A stretch of DNA of 13,224 nt from Phycisphaerales bacterium. GTDB lineage: Bacteria; Planctomycetota; Phycisphaerae; Phycisphaerales; UBA1924. Shown here piece after piece: positions 6,577 through 12,659 of the stretch. How positions within the stretch are numbered: the stretch's first letter is position 1; the number at the start of each line of letters is the position of its first letter. The stretch lies in assembly GCA_019747615.1 (NCBI GenBank), contig JAIEQQ010000495.1, positions 1 through 13,224 on the forward strand. Reading direction: 5' to 3'. Made by a program: the position numbers and the translations under genes. The notes below the pieces were generated by a model. It was not told where the DNA came from. It saw nothing but the letters and a program-made list of their open reading frames with translations, and did no database searches.

Positions 6577-6640
6577 CGACTGTCGACTGTCGACTGTCGG
6601 CTCAAAGCTGACGGCTGTTGGCTGAAAGCTGGCGGCTACT
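6577..6640 (-). repeat. Heptamer array abutting the dnaE stop codon
   Basis: Three perfect copies of CGACTGT (6577-6597) are followed by degenerate units GGCTCAAAGCTGACGGCTG, TTGGCTGAAAGCTGGCGGCTA (6599-6638). On the minus strand the last part reads GCCGCCAGC, TTTCAGCC and so on, the inverted partner of 6227-6260. The dnaE stop codon TAG (6636-6638) lies inside the last unit, so the array starts exactly where dnaE ends. Confidence 0.85.
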
Positions 6641-9600
6641 CCGCATTTCCAAACTTCTTCCGCTCCCACGGCTTGGGCTCGCGTCGTTCCATCTCGATTG
6701 GGCCGCCGACGAGTTGCACGTTGGGCTCGCCGACGACGCGCGAGAGTGAGCCGAGGAAGCCGGGCGTGACTGCGAACTTCACGCGCGAGGCGTCCACGAG
6801 CACGTCGGCATCTTGCGTGGTGATCTGGAGCTCCAGCGCGAGCGTCGGGCCCAGCGGCGGCGCGTTGGGGTCTGGGCGCAGCGCGATCTGCGCCGAGACG
6901 AGCGACTTCACCCGGTCCAGCGCGTCGGCGCTGCCGCCGTTGAGGCGGGTTTCGTCAACGACGACCCGGAGCTTCTTGGCGACCTCCGCGGCGTCGGCGA
7001 GCGAGACCAATCGATCAACGATGAGCTGCGGCTCGCCTCGCGAGTGATCGACCTTGCCCAGCACCAGGACGATGGCGTCGGTGACGATCGCGCTCTGGTG
7101 ACGCGCGAAGCAATCGCTGAAACACACGCCCTGGATGGTGCCCTCTTTGTCCTCCAGATTGACCACGGCCATTTTGCTGCCGGCGGACTTGCCGTTCTTG
7201 GTCACGATCTGGCGGATACCGGTGATCAACGCGGCAAGAGTGACCTTCATGTCCTGGGCGATCTGCTTGTCGCGGATCTTGCGTGTGGTGCAGTTGGCCA
7301 GGCGCGAGAGAACGTCTTTGGATTGATCGAGCGGATGGCTGGAGATGTAGAAGCCCAAGGCTTCTTTCTCGTTGAAGAGTGTCTCGGTCTCGGTCCATGG
7401 CGCAACCTTTGAGAGCAGCGATTGCTGCGAGGTGGCGGGGCCGGAGTCGCCGCCGAAGCCGAAGAGCGCGCCCTGGCCGCTGGCCTTGTCGGCCTGGGCC
7501 TTGATGCCGGCGGAGACCGCCGGCTCGATGCTGGCGACCATGGCGGAGCGATTGGGACGTTCGTGGAGACAGTCCATCGCGCCGCTCTTGATCAGGGCTT
7601 CGAGCGTGGCTTTGTTGACGGAGCCGGCATTTCCGCCGCTGCCACCCACGGGCACGCGCTCGCAGAGATCAAAGAGTGAAGAGAAGGGCTTGGGTGCCGG
7701 TCGCGCAGCGCCGGACGCCGCGGCTGCCGCCGCCACGACGGTTTGATCGCGTTCGCGGACGATGCTCTCGATGGCTTTATCGCCGACGCCCTTGATGCCG
7801 CCGAGGCCGAAGCGGAGATGGCCGTGGAGGGCGGTGCGGGGCTCGCCATCGGGGAAGACGACGCCGAAATCGGCGTGGGAGAGGTTGATATCCGGCGGGC
7901 GGACTTCGACGCCGACCTTGATGGTCTGGTTGCTGAGCGGATCAATGAAGCGGGTGTTCTTGCAGTCTTCGAGGTAGGGCAGCCACTCAGAGGCCTGGCT
8001 GGCGGCGCTCTCAAACGTGAGGAACGCGGCCATGTACTGGTTGGGGAAGAACGTCTTGAGGTACGCGGTCTGATACGCGACGATGGCGTAGCCGGTGGAG
8101 TGCGACTTGTTGAAGCCGTAGCCGGCGAACTTCAGGATCAGCTCGAAGAGGTCGTTGGCCTGGTCCTTGGTGAGGCCCTGCTTGACGGAGCCTTCGATGA
8201 ACTTGGGGCGTTCTTTCTCGATCTTGTCGTGCTTCTTCTTGCTGATGTTCTTAATGAGCGAGTAGGCGTCGCGGAGTTTGATACCGCCGAGACCGTGGAC
8301 GATCTGCATGACCTGTTCTTGATAGACCATGACGCCGTAGGTCTCGGCGGTGAAGTGATCGACGATGGAGTGGACCTTGGGGACTTTGTCCTCGCCGTGC
8401 TTGCGGCGGTTGTAATCGGGGATGAGGTCCATGGGACCCGGGCGGAAGAGGGCGTTGGCGGCGATGAGATCTTCGAGACGGTCGGGCTTCATCTCGATGA
8501 GGAGCCGGCGCATGCCGGGGGATTCAAACTGGAAGACGCCGGTGGTGTCGCCACGACGGAACATCTCGAAGACGCGTTGGTCGGCGAAGTCGAGGCGATC
8601 GAGATCGAGGGGGTGCTGGGGAGGAAGTGGCAAAGTGGCAGAGTGGCGGAGTGGCAAAGTGGAGAGCGCTCGCTCTACTTCGCGGGCTTCGCTTCGAGCT
8701 TTCGGATCATCGAGGAGATCAGTCGATCCAGCTCCGCCAGCGATTCGGAGATTGCCGGTGATTGGTTGACCAGTTGCATCGAGGTCGCCAGTTCCCATGC
8801 CGTCATCAGCTCGAAGAGAGACCCCGTCGCCAATCGCAGCCCGCGAAGGAGTTCCGGGCGAGTGTGCTTTCCGAATCCCTCGGCGATGTTCATCGGGATC
8901 GACGTCGCGGCGCGGCGCATCTGGCTGGTCAGACCGAAGACCTCTTCCCGCGGCATCTTCCGCGTCGCGACGTAGATCAGCCGCGCCAAGTCCATTCCTC
9001 GCTGCCAGACGATGAGATCCCGAAACGTCTTGACCTTCATCGCCAATGCCCCCCGCAAGCCTGTCTTGGCTCTGCCGCTCTGCCACTTTGCCACTCTGCC
9101 ACTTCTCAAACTCCTCGCCTCGACCAACGGCGCGCCAGATTTCCGCCTCACCCAGCCCCTCGCGAATCAACTTCTTGGCGCGTTCGATGACGCTGGCGGT
9201 GCGGAGGCCCAGGAAGTCCATCTTGAGCAGGCCCATCTTCTCGCAGGTTGGGCCGTCCCATTGCGTGACGATGTCTGAGTCGTTGCCGCCGCTGGATTTG
9301 TAGAGCGGGACGATCTCGTGGAGCGGTCGCGTGGCGACAATGACACCTGCGGCGTGGACGCTCGCGTGGCGTGCTTGGCCCTCCAGTGCGCGCGCGTTGT
9401 CCAGGCAGCGGCGCACGGTCGGATCGGCGTCGTAGAGCTTCTTGAGGTCCGGCTCGGTTTCGAGCGCCTTGTCGATGGTGATGCCGAGCTGTTCGGGAAC
9501 GAGCTTGGCGACCTTGTCAACATCGGGCAGCGGCATTTCGAGCACGCGCCCGACATCGCGGATCGCGGCTCGCGCCTTGAGCGTTCCGAAGGTGATGATC

Positions 9601-11093
9601 TGCGCGACGTGTCCGTACTTCTTGCGGACGTAATCAATGACGCGGGCGCGCCCGTTCTGGCAGAGGTCGATATCGATATCGGGGTACTCTGAGCGATCAG
9701 GGTCTGTGAATCGCTCGAAGAGCAGTCCGTAGCGGACGGGGCAGGCGTTGCTGAGGCCCAGCGCGTAACCGACCATGGTGCCGACGCCAGAGCCACGGGC
9801 GAGGGCGGGGATGCCCTGCTGGCGGCCCCAGTTGACGAAATCCCAGACGATCAGGAAGTACGCGCTGATGTTCTTGTCCGCGAGAATCTTGAGTTCGCGA
9901 TCCAGGCGTGTGCGTTTGGCGATCGCGTCATCGGTGCCTTCGATGCTGCCGTAGCGCCAGATGAAGCCGCCCTCGGCCAGTAGGCGCAGCGCGCGATCGC
10001 ACTCGATCTTGCTCGCGGCCATGTCCTCGGGCGTCGGGTTCTGCATCGGGCGGACTTCGAACTTGGCGCAGTACGCGCTGTACCACGAAGCGAGGTCGCC
10101 AGCGAAATCTTCGAGCTTCGGCAGCTCGCGCGGCTCGGGGACGTTGACGCGGACCATCGGCGAGTTGTTCTGGCCCAAGGGCAACTCGACGTTGCAGCGG
10201 GCGGCGATCGTCCAGGTGTTCTCAAGGGCCTCGCGACCGGCATCGCCATAGGCGGCGAAGATCTTCTCCATCTGCTCCGGGCTCTTGACGTAGAGCTCAG
10301 TGGAGTAGCGCATGCGCTCGGGGTCGAGCTTGCCCTTGCCGGTGGAGATGCACACGAGCGTGTCGTGGGCGTCGTGGGATTCGGCGCCGAGGTAGTGCGC
10401 ATCGTTATCGCAGACCAGGGGCAGCTTCAGTTCGCGGGCCAGGCGGATGAGGTGCTTGTTGATCGAGTTCTGCTCCGGCACGTGGTGCTGGAGTTCGATG
10501 AAGAAGCGCGGGCCGCTGGCGGTGGGGGCGAAGGTCTCGGCGTGCCACTGGGCGCTCTGCACGGCGCGGTCCCAGTAGAGCGAGTCGCCGGAGCGCTCAT
10601 ACTCCAGCAGGTGTTCGCCGATCTCGCTGCCGAGGTGCCCGTTGATGGCGATGATGCCCTCGTTGTGCGTGCGCAGGATCTCGCGGTCCATGCGGGGCTT
10701 GAAGTAGAAGCCGGTGAGGTACGACTCGCTGCTGAGATAGAGCAGGTTGTTCCAGCCGGCGTTGTTCTCTGCGAGCAGCACGAGGTGGTAGCCGCCATCG
10801 GAGACGCCGGTGTACGTGCGATCGCGTCGGTCGCCGGGGGCGACGTAGGCCTCGATGCCGAGGATGGGCTTGAGGTTGCGCTCTTTGGCCTGGAGGTAGA
10901 AGGCGACGGCACCGAAGAGGTTGCCATGGTCGGTGCAGGCGACGCTGTTCATGCCGAGCGACTTGATGCGCTCCATGAGTTTGTCAACGCGGTTGCCGCC
11001 GTCGAGCAGGGAGTACTCGGTGTGGAGGTGAAGGTGGGCGAAGACCGCGTGGTTGGCGGCCGGAGAGGCGGTTGTTGCGGTGGTTTCGCCCAT
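6636..11093 (-). CDS. dnaE: DNA polymerase III alpha subunit with a large in-frame insertion
   Basis: Catalytic subunit of the replicative C-family polymerase, 1485 residues against roughly 1150-1200 in typical DnaE1. Domains in order: PHP (HLHLHTEYS 20-28, TDHGN 54-58); palm with PDIDIDL (471-477, two catalytic Asp) and KMDFLGLRT (third Asp about 626); then insert-derived residues about 663-823; then PLDLDRL, RGDTTGVFQFES, FRPGPMDLIPDY, YGVMVYQEQVMQI and the KFAGYGFNKSHS fingers; the helix-hairpin-helix area; and a C-terminal OB fold (KVTLAALITGIRQIVT) with C-terminal extension. The ATG at 11093 has GGAG 8 bases upstream. A frame extension to 11174 runs into octamer repeats and is rejected. 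Residues from the insert are low-complexity and charged (for example HRLAARNGLGAADLRRDAED). They fall in a linker that is variable among DnaE proteins, so activity may be kept. Without the insert the protein would have about 1324 residues. It is an essential gene, so this copy, if unique, must work somehow. Confidence 0.95.
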   Translation of the reverse strand: MGETTATTASPAANHAVFAHLHLHTEYSLLDGGNRVDKLMERIKSLGMNSVACTDHGNLFGAVAFYLQAKERNLKPILGIEAYVAPGDRRDRTYTGVSDGGYHLVLLAENNAGWNNLLYLSSESYLTGFYFKPRMDREILRTHNEGIIAINGHLGSEIGEHLLEYERSGDSLYWDRAVQSAQWHAETFAPTASGPRFFIELQHHVPEQNSINKHLIRLARELKLPLVCDNDAHYLGAESHDAHDTLVCISTGKGKLDPERMRYSTELYVKSPEQMEKIFAAYGDAGREALENTWTIAARCNVELPLGQNNSPMVRVNVPEPRELPKLEDFAGDLASWYSAYCAKFEVRPMQNPTPEDMAASKIECDRALRLLAEGGFIWRYGSIEGTDDAIAKRTRLDRELKILADKNISAYFLIVWDFVNWGRQQGIPALARGSGVGTMVGYALGLSNACPVRYGLLFERFTDPDRSEYPDIDIDLCQNGRARVIDYVRKKYGHVAQIITFGTLKARAAIRDVGRVLEMPLPDVDKVAKLVPEQLGITIDKALETEPDLKKLYDADPTVRRCLDNARALEGQARHASVHAAGVIVATRPLHEIVPLYKSSGGNDSDIVTQWDGPTCEKMGLLKMDFLGLRTASVIERAKKLIREGLGEAEIWRAVGRGEEFEKWQSGKVAERQSQDRLAGGIGDEGQDVSGSHRLAARNGLGAADLRRDAEDAAGRGLRSDQPDAPRRDVDPDEHRRGIRKAHSPGTPSRAAIGDGVSLRADDGMGTGDLDATGQPITGNLRIAGGAGSTDLLDDPKARSEAREVERALSTLPLRHSATLPLPPQHPLDLDRLDFADQRVFEMFRRGDTTGVFQFESPGMRRLLIEMKPDRLEDLIAANALFRPGPMDLIPDYNRRKHGEDKVPKVHSIVDHFTAETYGVMVYQEQVMQIVHGLGGIKLRDAYSLIKNISKKKHDKIEKERPKFIEGSVKQGLTKDQANDLFELILKFAGYGFNKSHSTGYAIVAYQTAYLKTFFPNQYMAAFLTFESAASQASEWLPYLEDCKNTRFIDPLSNQTIKVGVEVRPPDINLSHADFGVVFPDGEPRTALHGHLRFGLGGIKGVGDKAIESIVRERDQTVVAAAAAASGAARPAPKPFSSLFDLCERVPVGGSGGNAGSVNKATLEALIKSGAMDCLHERPNRSAMVASIEPAVSAGIKAQADKASGQGALFGFGGDSGPATSQQSLLSKVAPWTETETLFNEKEALGFYISSHPLDQSKDVLSRLANCTTRKIRDKQIAQDMKVTLAALITGIRQIVTKNGKSAGSKMAVVNLEDKEGTIQGVCFSDCFARHQSAIVTDAIVLVLGKVDHSRGEPQLIVDRLVSLADAAEVAKKLRVVVDETRLNGGSADALDRVKSLVSAQIALRPDPNAPPLGPTLALELQITTQDADVLVDASRVKFAVTPGFLGSLSRVVGEPNVQLVGGPIEMERREPKPWERKKFGNAE
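8626..8662 (+). repeat. Octamer array, one arm of the dnaE insert
   Basis: On the plus strand: AGTGGCAA, AGTGGCAG, AGTGGCGG, AGTGGCAA, AGTGG. Four full 8-base units differ only at A/G positions. A near-palindrome GAGAGCGCTCGCTCT (8662-8676 area) follows, covering the stop of the nested gene. Confidence 0.92.
8675..9040 (-). CDS. Four-helix-bundle protein (23S rRNA intervening-sequence protein family)
   Basis: Protein of 121 residues with all landmarks of the S23/IVP family (TIGR02436-type, related in fold to the Avd proteins of diversity-generating retroelements): FRDLIVWQRGMDLARLIY at the N-terminus, the FGLTSQMRRAATSIPMNIAEG signature in the middle, then ELLRGLRLATGSLFEL, and a C-terminal helix LAELDRLISSMIRKLE. 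Family members are classically found in intervening sequences of 23S rRNA genes. Their biochemical role is unclear; a positively charged surface suggests nucleic-acid binding. The ATG at 9040 gives the family's usual start (M-K-x-x-x-F-x-D-L-x-V-W-Q). A G-run 8 bases upstream could serve as a ribosome-binding site. The gene lies wholly within dnaE on the same strand, frame offset by one. Length and motifs are complete, so it is not decayed. Here it sits in a protein-coding host rather than rRNA. Confidence 0.93.
   Translation of the reverse strand: MKVKTFRDLIVWQRGMDLARLIYVATRKMPREEVFGLTSQMRRAATSIPMNIAEGFGKHTRPELLRGLRLATGSLFELMTAWELATSMQLVNQSPAISESLAELDRLISSMIRKLEAKPAK
9070..9107 (-). repeat. 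Octamer array, other arm of the dnaE insert
   Basis: Read on the minus strand: GAGAAGTGGCAGAGTGGCAA, then AGTGGCAG, AGCGGCAG, AG. It is the inverted partner of 8626-8662; the two arms could pair in dnaE mRNA as an imperfect stem of about 36 bp looping out the nested gene. Confidence 0.9.
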
Positions 11094-11136
11094 GGTGCGT
11101 GCTCCGGGGGGACTTGGGCATGATAGAGGGTGGGGA

Positions 11137-11203
11137 GTGGCAGGGTGGCAGGGTGGCGGAGTGGAATCGCTCAAAGCAGCAAATCAGCAAAGCAGCAAAG
11201 CTC
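11137..11203 (+). repeat. Two adjoining octamer arrays upstream of dnaE
   Basis: GTGGCAGG, GTGGCAGG, GTGGCGGA, GTGG (11137-11164) belong to the same octamer family as the arms of the dnaE insert. After a short spacer come CAAAGCAG, CAAATCAG, CAAAGCAG, CAAAGC (11172-11201), the same octamer as 6261-6300. They lie 44-110 bases upstream of the dnaE start, where its promoter or leader should be. Confidence 0.9.
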
Positions 11204-11260
11204 AAATTGAAGGCAGGGATTCGCGGCGTTGTCAGTGCCTCGCGTGGTTTGGATCGATTT

Positions 11261-11303
11261 GCTGTTTTGCTGTTTTGCTGCTTTGCTGCTTTGCTGCTTT
11301 GTC
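11261..11303 (-). repeat. Inverted CAAAGCAG-type octamer array
   Basis: GCTGTTTT, GCTGTTTT, GCTGCTTT, GCTGCTTT, GCTGCTTT, G. It is the reverse complement of the CAAAGCAG family and faces the copy at 11172-11201 across about 60 bases, so the two make a short inverted-repeat unit of about 130 bp with no coding capacity. The remaining gap 11304-11520 shows no gene. Confidence 0.88.
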
Positions 11304-11520
11304 GCTTTCGCGGCGCTCTCGCGCGGCGGCGATTTTCTCGGACGCTTGCGAGTCGTCATGGGCGTGACATCTTGCCGCGATTGATGGCGCACGCGCCGTC
11401 ACCGCTTGCCGCGCTTGCCCGCGCGGCGTGCGCGACGTGGCGCAGCGAGCTTGTGATGCGTGATCGCTCGACCGGGCGCTGATCGCATGGCATGGTGAGT
11501 GTGACGACGCGAGTCGGGCG

Positions 11521-11594
11521 GCCGGCGGGATGGGATCGGTGGCCAGCGGTGAGGAGAGGGCGTCCGAACGTGGGCCCGATCCCATCCCGCTGGC
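11521..11594. other. Long hairpin in the leader of the next gene
   Basis: 11521-11539 pairs with 11576-11594 as a 19-bp stem with a single G-T wobble (11524 with 11591) and a 36-base loop. It ends 97 bases before the ATG of the secreted thioester-like protein. No T-run follows, so it is not an intrinsic terminator. It may be a leader RNA structure, a dispersed palindrome or an operator. Promoter boxes could not be placed. Confidence 0.6.
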
Positions 11595-11691
11595 ATCCCG
11601 GTGCATCCGCCTCCCGGCTCTGCTCGCGCTGATCACTGACACACCACGGGCGATCGCGCCCGCAACCAAAGACCTCACACTGGAGAAGACG

Positions 11692-12426
11692 ATGAATTCC
11701 ACGCACAAGATCGCCATCGCCTTGATCGCCGTTGCCGGCTTGAACGCCATCGCCAGCGCCGACACGCTTGACATGAAGTACACCGGCAAGGGCAAGGGCA
11801 CGAACGTCAAGATCACGCAGGACACCAACACCTTTAACGTGTTTGCGGGTCAGCTCAAGCACACGATTCAGGGTGCCAGTGGCATCTATGCCCCGCTGAA
11901 CGGCGAGCGGATTACGTTCTGCTCGGACGTCTACGAGACGGTCACCAGCACATTCAAGGTGTACGACATCGTCGGGCTCAACCTGTTGCCCGACACCGCC
12001 CCGATGGGCGCTGCGAAGGCCGACGCGATCTGGAACATGTATCAGGCTCAGGGCTCCAGCGCGTTCGCGAGCGGCGCGTCGAACGACCTCGCCGCGGCTT
12101 TCCAGATCGCGGTCTGGGAGATCGTCTCAGACTTTGATTCGAACGTTGGCCTGTCGAGCCTCGACGTGAACAGCGGCGCGTTCAAGGCCAAGAAGACCGA
12201 CGGCGGCGCGCTGTCCGGCGGCATCGCGACGAACCTCGCGAGCCTCTTTGCGGTCGCAGCCGGCGGCTTCCAAGCTGAGCCTTCGCTCTCGCTCATCGGA
12301 CTTCGTCACGCGACGGCCCAGGACCAGATCGTCGCGTACAGCGGCGTGATCCCGGCTCCTGGCGCTGGTGCCCTTGCGGGCCTCGGGCTTCTGTGCATGG
12401 GCCGTCGCAAGCGTTCGAGCAAGTAA
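11692..12426 (+). CDS. Secreted anchored protein with thioester-domain look
   Basis: Protein of 244 residues. Signal peptide MNSTHKIAIALIAVAGLNAI-ASA (residues about 1-23), then a mature domain, then a C-terminal anchor: PAPG, hydrophobic AGALAGLGLLCM, GRRKRSSK. GGAG lies 6 bases before the ATG at 11692; upstream in-frame starts lack a signal. The mature part has ITFCSDVYETV followed some 75 residues later by AAFQIAVWEIVSD. The C-D and Q-I-A-V-W pair resembles thioester domains (TQXA family), in which a Cys and a Gln form an internal thioester that bonds covalently to surfaces. The same Q-x-A-x-W-E-I pattern is frequent in PEP-CTERM-type proteins of planctomycetes and cyanobacteria, where the bond is not established, so the bond is inference here. 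It is transcribed on the plus strand, divergent from dnaE. Confidence 0.75.
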   Translation: MNSTHKIAIALIAVAGLNAIASADTLDMKYTGKGKGTNVKITQDTNTFNVFAGQLKHTIQGASGIYAPLNGERITFCSDVYETVTSTFKVYDIVGLNLLPDTAPMGAAKADAIWNMYQAQGSSAFASGASNDLAAAFQIAVWEIVSDFDSNVGLSSLDVNSGAFKAKKTDGGALSGGIATNLASLFAVAAGGFQAEPSLSLIGLRHATAQDQIVAYSGVIPAPGAGALAGLGLLCMGRRKRSSK

Positions 12427-12484
12427 TCGGACGTGCCCAATGTACGAATCGGCCCACCTTCACGGGCAGATACCCGCGAACGTC

Positions 12485-12507
12485 AAAAAACAAGCCACCG
12501 AGGCTTG
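12485..12507 (-). terminator. Intrinsic terminator facing left (minus strand)
   Basis: CAAGCC (12491-12496), loop ACCGA, GGCTTG (12502-12507) is preceded on the plus strand by six A (12485-12490). Read on the minus strand this is a 6-bp stem followed by TTTTTT, a standard rho-independent terminator. On the plus strand no T-run follows. Both flanking genes are on the plus strand. The rest of the gap 12427-12659 shows no gene. Confidence 0.65.
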
Positions 12508-12659
12508 ATTGTCAGAAGCATCGGTTGCATGGTAACGGCTCGAAGTGTCGGGACGTCCCCGGCATGGCACGAACGAACATACGCCGCCGAGTCGCGCCAC
12601 GTTGAAGAGGGCGCGACGAGGACGACGGGGTTCGGCACACATTCAAAGGAGAGAGAGAA

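Larger units (their letters stand above)
8626..9107 (-). mobile_element. Four-helix-bundle (23S-IVP-like) element inserted in dnaE
   Basis: A segment of about 480 bp is bounded by inverted arrays of the octamer GTGGCARA (8626-8662, and reverse complement in 9070-9107; about 37-base arms differing by a few transitions). It contains one complete gene for a four-helix-bundle protein, in the same orientation as dnaE but shifted one base from its frame. The conserved dnaE coding resumes on both sides (LGLRTASVIERAKKLIREG before, HPLDLDRLDFADQRVFEM after). No transposase is encoded, so mobility would need another enzyme or another mechanism. Boundaries are approximate because the repeats blur them. 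Confidence 0.82.

Noticed and set aside
6243..6605. Minus-strand open frame of 120 codons downstream of dnaE
   Set aside because: The translation is made of tandem repeats (Cys-Cys-Phe-Ala-Ala-Leu-Leu units) and hairpin sequence, not a protein.
7743..8975. Long plus-strand open frame (410 codons) opposite dnaE
   Set aside because: Acidic, Val/Glu/Asp/Gly-rich shadow that mirrors dnaE codons. No motif and no ribosome-binding site.
8675..9040. Diversity-generating retroelement (because of the Avd-like fold)
   Set aside because: No reverse transcriptase, template repeat or variable repeat is seen in the window.
8626..9107. Intein or group I/II intron in dnaE
   Set aside because: DnaE is a common intein host, but the host-frame translation of the insert is low-complexity with no Hint motifs, and no intron-encoded reverse transcriptase or LAGLIDADG/HNH motif is present.
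11094..11174. N-terminal extension of dnaE to an ATG at 11174
   Set aside because: The 27 extra residues come from octamer repeats (Pro/His/Ser-rich), and a good ribosome-binding site precedes the ATG at 11093.
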